A DNA stretch of 64,000 nt. It comes from Leptofilum sp041748655. GTDB taxonomy: Bacteria > Chloroflexota > Anaerolineae > Promineifilales > Promineifilaceae. Both the position numbers and the translations under genes were made by a program. The stretch is taken from NCBI GenBank assembly GCA_041748655.1, contig JBGTCV010000007.1, forward strand, positions 47,874-111,873, written 5' to 3'. Under the pieces are notes generated by a model. That model was not told the origin of the DNA. It did no database searches and worked only from the letters and a program-made list of their open reading frames with translations. Below are positions 58,068 to 64,000 of this stretch, in pieces. Each line of letters begins with the position of its first letter. The first letter of the stretch is position 1.

Positions 58068-58238
58068 ATGAGACTCAGCAGACCTAAAGTTGTCACTTTT
58101 TGGATTTCCGTGATTCTCGCGGCACTCGGGGTCCTGGCTTTGCTAGGGAACATCCCCTCACTTTCCGAGTACGCTTTCTGGCTGGTGGTGGCCGGGTTTG
58201 TTTTATTGGCCCTCGCAAATTTGCTTAAAGATCTGTAG
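58068..58238 (+). CDS. Small two-helix membrane protein
   Basis: The 56-residue frame starts at ATG 58068 behind AAGGAG with 9-nt spacing. Two hydrophobic helices (VTFWISVILAALGVLALLG and AFWLVVAGFVLLALANLL) are separated by NIPSLSEY. The family is not recognised beyond being a small membrane protein. The ribosome-binding site and the two clean helices argue for a real gene. Confidence 0.68.
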   Translation: MRLSRPKVVTFWISVILAALGVLALLGNIPSLSEYAFWLVVAGFVLLALANLLKDL

Positions 58239-58550
58239 CGCTTTGGTTGGGGCGGGCTGACTTTTGATAGCCAGGTCGGCCCCGTTTGAAAGCAGTTCGC
58301 TCCCCCTTTTTCTAACAGTGGTATCCCCCATAACCCAAACCCCGCCTTGCGCCGCGTTTCGCGCCGGGTAATTTGACATTGCTCACGGATTTCGTGGTTG
58401 CGGGTCATTTTTTCCGCCAAATAAGTTGAACATTTTTTAACCGCAAAGCACGCAAAGTTTTTCTTTATTTCCTTTGCGCTCTTGGCGTACTTTGCGGTTC
58501 ATCTGTTCAGGTTAATAAATTGCCATTCCTTAATGAGTATTGGAGGCAAC
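58239..58550. other. Gene-free stretch with TTTGCG-type inverted repeat
   Basis: It holds the inverted repeat at 58439-58499 and the ribosome-binding site of the next gene (GGAGG, about 58542). Nothing else is recognised. A minus-strand frame across 58037-58420 looks accidental. Confidence 0.5.
58439..58499. repeat. TTTGCG-type inverted repeat, copy 3
   Basis: AACCGCAAAGCACGCAAAG at the left mirrors CTTGGCGTACTTTGCGGTT at the right. The element is 61 bp. Confidence 0.7.
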
Positions 58551-59114
58551 ATGAAGAATTTATCCATTAAAGCGCTAAATGCTGAAACCTGGAAGGATTT
58601 TGAGCGATTGGTTGAAAAACATAATGGCGTATGGGGAGGATGTTGGTGCACTGCTTTTCACCCGAAATCACCAGAGCAAAAGCGAAGTGCAGAAGGCACT
58701 AAATCCTACAAAAAAAAGCTTGTCCAAGAAGACAGCGCTCATGCTGCCTTAGTCTTTGATGGAGATATCTGTGTCGCCTGGTGTCAATTTGGCCCACCTC
58801 AAGAACTTCCCAATATTTATCACAAAAAAGAAGTTGCATCCAAAATGACGGTGCCCGATTGGAGAATTACGTGCATTTTTGTTGATAGAGACTATCGTAA
58901 GAAAGGCCTGTCCTTCTTTGCTTTGAATGGGGCTTTAGAACTTATCAGAAATCTAGGCGGAGGGGTTGTAGAAAGCTATCCACAGGATACTCAGGGCAGT
59001 AAAGTATCAAACTCCTTTCTGTATAATGGGACAAAAGAAATCTTTGAAAAAGCCGGGTTCACTTATGAAGACCAAAAAGGGAAGAATCATTGTATTGTGA
59101 GAAAGACAATTTAA
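58551..59114 (+). CDS. GNAT-family acetyltransferase (AT-rich)
   Basis: The protein has 187 residues from ATG 58551, directly after GGAGGCAAC; an upstream frame from 58482 has no ribosome-binding site. It shows FERLVEKHNGVWGGCWCTAFHP, DICVAWCQFGPPQELPNIYHKK, WRITCIFVDRDYRKKGLSFFALNGALELIRNLGGGVVESYP and NSFLYNGTKEIFEKAGF, a GNAT layout with R-K-K-G in the acetyl-CoA loop. The gene is distinctly AT-rich and lacks ACGGCCGT, suggesting recent acquisition. Substrate unknown. Confidence 0.8.
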   Translation: MKNLSIKALNAETWKDFERLVEKHNGVWGGCWCTAFHPKSPEQKRSAEGTKSYKKKLVQEDSAHAALVFDGDICVAWCQFGPPQELPNIYHKKEVASKMTVPDWRITCIFVDRDYRKKGLSFFALNGALELIRNLGGGVVESYPQDTQGSKVSNSFLYNGTKEIFEKAGFTYEDQKGKNHCIVRKTI

Positions 59115-59176
59115 GTGCCAGGAAGGATTATATTTTGCCCAGCAATTGCTTCGAGACTATATCTGAGTTTACTGAT

Positions 59177-59917
59177 CTAACGGCGCATCACCCGATTGTA
59201 CCGGCCGAGCAGCAGCCATAAAAAGAGTAGCTGCACCAGCAATCCCAAGGCCAGAAAGATCCACAGTCGGCCGTCGTCCGCCAACGCCAACCATAACACC
59301 TTGGCCGGCCAGTAAGTGGGGACCAGACCAAAGAGCCATTCCCACGGCGCAGGCGTGAAGTAAGCAACGAGCGGTGGCAGGAAAACGATGCCCATCATTT
59401 TCTGAATGGCAAATCCCTGCACTTTGTTAGCGGCAAAAGCGGCCAGGAACAGGGCGAACAACGGGGCCATCGGCGCCGCTGACACAGCCACAGCCAGCAA
59501 GACCGGGACGGGCAGCGATACGAGACCGGAGAGTGGCAGCACGAGCAAGGAGAGGCCAATGCTGATGACAACAGGCATTGTGACGCGATAGGCCAGATAA
59601 TTGTTGAGCGACAGCGGTGTGACTTGTAAAGCGATGAGCGTCTGGTCGTCCCGCTGGTCCAATAACAAAAAACCGATGACTACGCCCGCCAGCATAGGCC
59701 CCAGCAGCAGTAAGGCAAAGCCGATAAAGTCAGGATAATAAGGCAGCAGCTCCAGTTGCAGCAGTTCTTCAAGCTGGGCCAACAAGCCAGGCAGCAGCCA
59801 GCGAGCGGCCAAAGCGGCAACCAGCGGCAGCCCGACCAACCAGCGCAGCAGCGGGTCCCGCTGCACACTGCGAATGTCAATAGGGCCTAACGCTTGCCAC
59901 ACCTGGATTACATTCAT
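59177..59917 (-). CDS. ABC-2 type permease
   Basis: The 246-residue membrane protein has six helices (LVGLPLVAALAARWLL, FIGFALLLLGPMLAGVVIGFLLL, LAYRVTMPVVISIGLSLLVLPLSGLVSL and others) and DQRDDQTLIALQVTPLSLNNYLAYR, the 'EKE..TL..L..TPL' motif of drug-export ABC-2 permeases. With the ATPase and second permease upstream it forms an exporter like mycobacterial three-gene fluoroquinolone-type exporters. Substrate unknown. Confidence 0.85.
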   Translation of the reverse strand: MNVIQVWQALGPIDIRSVQRDPLLRWLVGLPLVAALAARWLLPGLLAQLEELLQLELLPYYPDFIGFALLLLGPMLAGVVIGFLLLDQRDDQTLIALQVTPLSLNNYLAYRVTMPVVISIGLSLLVLPLSGLVSLPVPVLLAVAVSAAPMAPLFALFLAAFAANKVQGFAIQKMMGIVFLPPLVAYFTPAPWEWLFGLVPTYWPAKVLWLALADDGRLWIFLALGLLVQLLFLWLLLGRYNRVMRR

Positions 59918-59920
59918 CGT

Positions 59921-60622
59921 TCACACACCCTCAGCTGCAATGACAAAGCGGTAAAACGTCCCTTGCGCGGCACGAAATAGCAGCACGCCCCACACGGCGG
60001 CACAAAGAAATGCATATAACAACTGTACCATTGCCGCCGGCTCAAAAGCAGCCCGCATTAAAGTCAGGGAAGCTTGCAGCGGGTGCAAATAAAGCAGCCA
60101 ATGCTCTGGCAGCCCCAAATAGGTCATCAGCGGCAAGATCAGGGCCGTCGTGTAAAGCACAGAGGGCATAAGAAACTGGTTGATGCTGTCGTAGCGAGCC
60201 ACAACCATAAAACCAGCCAGCGTTAAAATGACGGCCGCGCTTATTATCGCCAGAACAAACAGGTCTACACGCGGCGGTACGCCAAAAACCAGCAGGACAA
60301 TCAAGCCGTTTTCCAGAAGCGAAAGCAGGGTCAGGGTAATGACCTTCGCGGCCAGGTATTCAAGTGGGCGCAGCGGCGTTACAACCTGCGCCGCCAGTGT
60401 GCCCTCTTCTTTTTCTAACAGCACCTGGCCGCTGACGAAATAGAAAGTGTTGATGAGCAAGTTGCTCAGGATAAATAGCGGCAGCAGCCAGGTCAATAAA
60501 TCGCCAGGCACCTGCCTGAGCAGGATGACCATGACAACCATGACGACCAGGGCCGCGTAATAAAAGCCGTTGCGAAACTGTAAGCGAATGTCACCGCTAA
60601 CGGCCGTCCCTAATCTTTTCAC
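59921..60622 (-). CDS. ABC-2 type permease
   Basis: The protein has 233 residues from GTG 60622, which overlaps the ATPase stop (GTGA); a longer frame to 60718 lies within the ATPase gene. It has six helices and GQVLLEKEEGTLAAQVVTPLRPLEYLAAKVITLTLLSLLENGLIVLLVFG in the middle, the canonical ABC-2 element. It is the partner of the next permease, 3 nt downstream, and probably forms a heterodimer with it. Confidence 0.87.
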   Translation of the reverse strand: MKRLGTAVSGDIRLQFRNGFYYAALVVMVVMVILLRQVPGDLLTWLLPLFILSNLLINTFYFVSGQVLLEKEEGTLAAQVVTPLRPLEYLAAKVITLTLLSLLENGLIVLLVFGVPPRVDLFVLAIISAAVILTLAGFMVVARYDSINQFLMPSVLYTTALILPLMTYLGLPEHWLLYLHPLQASLTLMRAAFEPAAMVQLLYAFLCAAVWGVLLFRAAQGTFYRFVIAAEGV

Positions 60623-61479
60623 GTCAACGACCTGCCTGTAACCCGGATGAATATCTCTTCCAGAGTCGCTTCCTGGGTGTGGATGGTTTGCGCCTGATGG
60701 GCTTGCAGCAGCCGCCAAAAGTCGTCATTATGACCCAGGTCGGTCAGGGCAAATTCGGCCGTTTCCAGATGACCGTTAGCCTGATACTCCACGCGAACGG
60801 CCGCTTTGCCATGAGCCAGTTTGAGCTGCCTGGGGGAATCAATGGCTTTGATCCGGCCGTCTACAATAAAAGCCACCCGGTCGCACAACGATTCGGCCAC
60901 GGCCATGTCGTGCGTGGTCAGGAATACCGTTTTACCTACCTGTTGCTGCTCCCGGATAAGCTCCTTAATGCGCCTGGCGTTTACCGGGTCCAGCCCGGCG
61001 GTAGGTTCGTCAAGAAAGAGCAGCTCCGGGTCGTGGACAAGAGCGCGGGCCACGCTTAACCGATTTTTCATGCCCTTGGAAAATTGCCCGACAGGCATCT
61101 CCCCATCGCTGCCCAGGCCAACCAGGTCTAACAACGCTTGCGGCGAACGGACCGGGCCACGATAGAGCGCGCCAAAGTAAGTTAGATTTTCAACGGCCGT
61201 TAACTTCAGGAAATGGTTTGGCAGTTCAAAAGAAACGCCAATGCGCTCATAATAATCAGACCCCCAGCGGCTCAAATCCTGGCCCAAAACCGTTGCTGTC
61301 CCTTCATAACCGCGCAGCAAACCGATCAAAACCTTTTGCGTGGTGGATTTACCCGCGCCGCTTGGCCCCAGAAAGCCAAAAATCTCGCCGCGCTCTACGG
61401 AGAAACTCAACACCTGCACGGCCGGTTTGTTCGCGTTCGCGTAGCTGAATTGCAGTGAATCAACTTGAATCATGGTCAT
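60619..61479 (-). CDS. ABC exporter ATPase
   Basis: The protein has 286 residues from ATG 61479 (or 61473). It has Walker A FLGPSGAGKSTTQKVL, signature FSKGMKNRLSVARAL, Walker B LLFLDEPTAGLDP and H-loop FLTTHDMAVAE. The C-terminal extension ends ATLEEIFIRVTGRSLT, typical of drug-exporter ATPases. It follows the TetR gene by 4 nt and is coupled to the first permease by GTGA. Confidence 0.93.
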   Translation of the reverse strand: MTMIQVDSLQFSYANANKPAVQVLSFSVERGEIFGFLGPSGAGKSTTQKVLIGLLRGYEGTATVLGQDLSRWGSDYYERIGVSFELPNHFLKLTAVENLTYFGALYRGPVRSPQALLDLVGLGSDGEMPVGQFSKGMKNRLSVARALVHDPELLFLDEPTAGLDPVNARRIKELIREQQQVGKTVFLTTHDMAVAESLCDRVAFIVDGRIKAIDSPRQLKLAHGKAAVRVEYQANGHLETAEFALTDLGHNDDFWRLLQAHQAQTIHTQEATLEEIFIRVTGRSLT

Positions 61480-61483
61480 AATC

Positions 61484-62122
61484 TCACGCTGCCGGCGAAT
61501 CATTCGCCGCGGACAGCAACCGCTGCATGCCGTCCAACACTTTGCCGGAAATCGGTTCTATTTCTTCCGGGGTCAATTGTGACCAATTAGCCAACAGCCA
61601 TTGATCCAGGGCGTCGTCTACAGACATAAAAATGTTGAGCAGCAAATCGGCCGGCAGGTCCGTGCGCATGACGCCCAATTCCTGTCCCTGTTCAATCATA
61701 CGTCCCAGTAAGTCGCGCAGTTGACCAAAGGTCTCCGCCAGGCCTGTTTCGGCGATTTGTTCCGGCGTCAACCGCCCGGCCGACTTGACCAACCCCAGGA
61801 CCCACGGCCGTTCTTGCAAAGCCGCAAATTGGTCGGCGTACATGGCCTTTAACATTGGCCAAAAGGTCTGCGCTGTTAGCAGCGGCAGCGTTTGGGGCAA
61901 ATCATCCATCAAGGCGCTGGCATAATGCTGCACGGCCGTTGTGTACAGGTCTGCTTTGTCGTCAAAGTAGTAATAGGCTGCTCCTTTACTAATACCGGCG
62001 TCGGCTAAAATCTGATTCAGAGAGGCGTGGTCATAGCCGTGAGCGGCAAACTGCTGGGCAGCCGCTTCCAGAATGCGCTGTCGTTTGGCCGGGTCTAGTT
62101 TATTAAAGCGTGGACGGGGCAT
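61484..62122 (-). CDS. TetR-family transcriptional regulator
   Basis: The protein has 212 residues from ATG 62122 (GGAGAATAAA upstream; TTG at 62134 is less likely). The N-terminal helix-turn-helix reads RQRILEAAAQQFAAHGYDHASLNQILADAGISKGAAYYYFDDKADLY. The C-terminal domain is ligand-binding type. It heads the exporter operon, so it most likely represses the exporter and itself through the palindrome at 62154-62183. Confidence 0.92.
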   Translation of the reverse strand: MPRPRFNKLDPAKRQRILEAAAQQFAAHGYDHASLNQILADAGISKGAAYYYFDDKADLYTTAVQHYASALMDDLPQTLPLLTAQTFWPMLKAMYADQFAALQERPWVLGLVKSAGRLTPEQIAETGLAETFGQLRDLLGRMIEQGQELGVMRTDLPADLLLNIFMSVDDALDQWLLANWSQLTPEEIEPISGKVLDGMQRLLSAANDSPAA

Positions 62123-62153
62123 TTTATTCTCCAAAATTTACCAGACTTAATGG

Positions 62154-62183
62154 TTAGACCACCAGTTAAACCAGCTGGTCTAA
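62154..62183. promoter_or_regulatory. Probable TetR operator
   Basis: TTAGACCACCAG and CTGGTCTAA-type ends (TTAGACCA...TGGTCTAA) form a 30-bp palindrome with perfect 8-bp outer arms. It ends 31 nt upstream of the TetR start, where an autoregulatory operator is expected. Confidence 0.6.
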
Positions 62184-62361
62184 TAATAGAATGCACCAAT
62201 CATTTTGTCAAGAAGCAAATAGAGAAGGCCACCGATCGTTATAGTATCGCCCTGCAACTGAATTGACTTGCCAAACGGCCGATTGCTATAATGCCCCCCT
62301 CTATGCTAAAGGCAGGCACCAACCTGCGCCTGATTCAGTTTCGATTTACGAAGGAGCAGCC

Positions 62362-62853
62362 ATGCACAAAACTGATATTGAAACGCTAATTGCCTACAAC
62401 TTCTGGGCCGACAACGAGATTTTGAGCGCGTGCGAGCGCCTATCTGCCGCAGATTTTACGCGCCAGGCGACGCCCGACCCCGGCTGGCACAGCCTGCGCG
62501 GCACGCTGGTGCATCTGCTGGACACCGAGTATGGCTGGCGGGCTGCCTTGCAAAACCTGCCGGATTCCGGCGTGATGCGCGAGGCAGACTTCCCGGATGT
62601 GGCCAGCCTGCGGGTGCGCTGGCAGCAGGAAGAGGCGGCGTGGCGGGCCTACATTGCGGGCCTGGATGAAGCTGCGCTCAATGCCGTTTGGCGTGCGGAA
62701 GATACTATTCAGCGGACCCGCTGGCAAACGATTCTGCATGTGATTAACGACGGCATCCATCACCGCAGCGAAGCAGCTGCCATGCTCACCGGCTACGGCC
62801 GTTCGCCTGGCGAGCTGGATTTTGAAGGGTATTTGGTGTGGGTGGGTGTTTGA
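62362..62853 (+). CDS. DinB-family protein
   Basis: The protein has 163 residues from ATG 62362 (AAGGAGCAGC upstream). It has the DinB/YfiT four-helix metal-binding pattern: YNFWADNEILSACERL, LRGTLVHLLDTEYGW (first metal His) and ILHVINDGIHHRSEAAAML (His pair). DinB-fold proteins include thiol transferases (mycothiol/bacillithiol-dependent) and DNA-damage-induced proteins; the substrate here is unknown. A second, more divergent DinB-like gene follows 39 nt later. Confidence 0.85.
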   Translation: MHKTDIETLIAYNFWADNEILSACERLSAADFTRQATPDPGWHSLRGTLVHLLDTEYGWRAALQNLPDSGVMREADFPDVASLRVRWQQEEAAWRAYIAGLDEAALNAVWRAEDTIQRTRWQTILHVINDGIHHRSEAAAMLTGYGRSPGELDFEGYLVWVGV

Positions 62854-62892
62854 GGGTAGGATACGGCCGTTTCTAAGCAAAGGAAAAAGTAG

Positions 62893-63354
62893 ATGATACG
62901 AGCAACCATTGCGGAAGCACGAGCCTTCGTAAGTTGGCAAGATTATCAAGACGCCCTCAAGCGAGCCATCGCGCCGCTTACCGGGGAACAGTTGCAGCGA
63001 CGGCTCATACCGGGTCTGCGCACGCCCGGCGAAATCGCCGAACATATCGTCTTTGGGCGCGCCCTGCATCTGCACCACACGCTGGGCGAGAGAGCGGCGG
63101 AATTAACGCCACTGCTGCGGTGGGATGATGACGACGATCTGCCACATACGGGCGTTGAGATTGTGCAAGGGCTGGGCCTGACCTGGCGGTTCATCACCGA
63201 CTGCCTGATGAGCGGCTCAGCCACCGACGCTGTCTCTGAGGCAGAAGCAGTGGTCATCCAGACGATTTGGGGGCTGCTCGACCACGACCTGCCCCACGCC
63301 GGGGAACTGTCGCTGCTGTTGGGTGCAGCCGGCCTGCCTGGGGTTGAGATTTAG
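62893..63354 (+). CDS. Divergent DinB-like protein
   Basis: The 153-residue protein begins LKRAIAPLTGEQLQRRLIPGLRTPGEIAEHIVFGRALHLHHTLGE, matching the DinB 'LRTPGEIAxHxxxGR' helix. The second His motif (LLDHDLPHAGELSLLLGAAG) is also present. Metal ligands are His residues at similar spacing to the neighbour. Probably in one transcript with the preceding gene. Role unknown. Confidence 0.75.
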   Translation: MIRATIAEARAFVSWQDYQDALKRAIAPLTGEQLQRRLIPGLRTPGEIAEHIVFGRALHLHHTLGERAAELTPLLRWDDDDDLPHTGVEIVQGLGLTWRFITDCLMSGSATDAVSEAEAVVIQTIWGLLDHDLPHAGELSLLLGAAGLPGVEI

Positions 63355-63475
63355 CGCACCCAATGATATTGTCGAAGAAGCAAGGCAGCCGCGTTACAGG
63401 AAGAGCACGAGTCTGCTTTTTTAGCGTGCTGAAATAGCATGTGTATCGGGTCCCAAACCCACTGGAGGAATGACG

Positions 63476-63826
63476 ATGACTAAACATCGAATCTTTACCA
63501 CACCATTTGCGGGTGTTTATCCGCTGTATGTGCAAAAAGCGGAACGCAAAAATCGTACCAAAGAAGAAGTTGACGACATCATTTGCTGGTTAACGGGGTA
63601 TGACCAGGCGGGATTACAGCAGCAAATCGAGCAGGAAAACGATTTTGAAACCTTTTTTGCCGAAGCCCCCGCCATGCATCCGAATCGTTTGCTTATCAAG
63701 GGCGTCGTGTGCGGCGTGCGCGTTGAAGAAATCGAAGATCCGCTGATGCAAAAAATACGCTATTTAGACAAGCTGATTGATGAGCTCGCCAAAGGCAAGG
63801 CGATGGAGAAGATTCTGCGGCAATAA
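63476..63826 (+). CDS. DUF2200 family protein
   Basis: The protein has 116 residues from ATG 63476, six bases after GGAGGA; ATG 63470 is too close to that site. It matches DUF2200: HRIFTTPFAGVYPLYVQKAERKNRTKEEVDDIICWLTGY, then FFAEAPAMHPNRLLIKGVVCGVRVEEIEDPLMQKIRYLDKLIDELAKGK. The family is widespread, small and of unknown function. Confidence 0.88.
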   Translation: MTKHRIFTTPFAGVYPLYVQKAERKNRTKEEVDDIICWLTGYDQAGLQQQIEQENDFETFFAEAPAMHPNRLLIKGVVCGVRVEEIEDPLMQKIRYLDKLIDELAKGKAMEKILRQ

Positions 63827-63892
63827 CGCGTTTTGCCATAAGAAACGCCCTGCTTTGCAACGGCCGTTTCTCAAACCTTTTTGGCCCTTTGG

Positions 63893-64000
63893 GATTTTCT
63901 GAAGAATCCCCAAGGAACCCATGGCAAGCGTTTTGGCTACCCCAGCATTTTGCTGATTATCAAGCGGATGGGATGCTTCGGGGGACCTCAGCATGACAGG
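63893..64000 (-). repeat. About 110-bp dispersed repeat, copy 2 (runs off window)
   Basis: On the minus strand it opens CCTGTCATGCTGAGGTCCCC and continues CGAAGCATCCCATCCGCTTG, then CTTGCCATGGGTTCCTTGGG. It matches 34682-34798 throughout and may extend past the window edge. Confidence 0.7.

Overview
The window looks like chromosomal DNA from a filamentous or sediment-type Chloroflexota, most likely Anaerolineae-like. This is inferred from the protein mix (baeRF, DUF6335, AI-2E pairs, huge GT84/GH94 glucan synthase, SBP5 transporter, EAD7 domain), moderately high GC, and extreme over-use of the palindrome ACGGCCGT. I counted about 75 copies by eye, inside and outside genes. No rRNA, tRNA, IS transposase or CRISPR array was seen.

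Layout. 1-3.6 kb: the end of a GH18-like lipoprotein (minus strand), then a NarL-type sensor kinase/response regulator pair. 3.8-11.5 kb: a stress island on the plus strand with a single-domain receiver, CsbD, GlsB, YggT, YtxH and DUF5670 membrane proteins, a receiver-cupin fusion, baeRF, HPF/RaiA, rhomboid and a double UspA protein. 11.4-20.2 kb: one giant cyclic beta-glucan synthase-like gene. 20.15-22.97 kb: an AT-richer island on the minus strand that reads as a decayed integron. It holds a restriction-modification pair, higA with an internally deleted higB toxin, two attC-like sites and a possible integrase N-terminal remnant facing the other way. 23.5-30.8 kb: a CheB-CheR-PAS protein, a hybrid histidine kinase and two AI-2E family transporters. 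30.8-34.3 kb: an SCP2 protein, a duplicated-repeat protein with a zinc-finger-like N-terminus, and an acyl-ACP-reductase-like fusion. 34.9-40.0 kb: a hypF-hypC-hypD-hypE NiFe-hydrogenase maturation operon without hypA, hypB or hydrogenase subunits in view.

40.6-48.9 kb: a second stress/metabolic group with PRC-barrel, topoisomerase IB, class I aldolase, PfpI, Zn-binding protein, SRPBCC, DUF6335, a helix-hairpin-helix protein and split transketolase. 49.0-56.1 kb: a complete peptide-type ABC importer (SBP, two permeases, two ATPases) behind a sarcosine-oxidase-like flavoenzyme. 56.3-59.1 kb: an EAD7-domain protein, two GNAT acetyltransferases and a small membrane protein. 59.2-62.1 kb: a TetR-controlled ABC-2 exporter. 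62.4-63.8 kb: two DinB-fold proteins and a DUF2200 protein.

The spacers are full of small dispersed repeats: terminal-inverted elements abutting stop codons, hairpins, TTTGCG-type inverted repeats and TCAGTATTCAGT-type repeats. Some have entered genes in frame (two in hypF, one in the glucan synthase). The most interesting single feature is the decayed integron-like cassette array at 20.15-22.97 kb.
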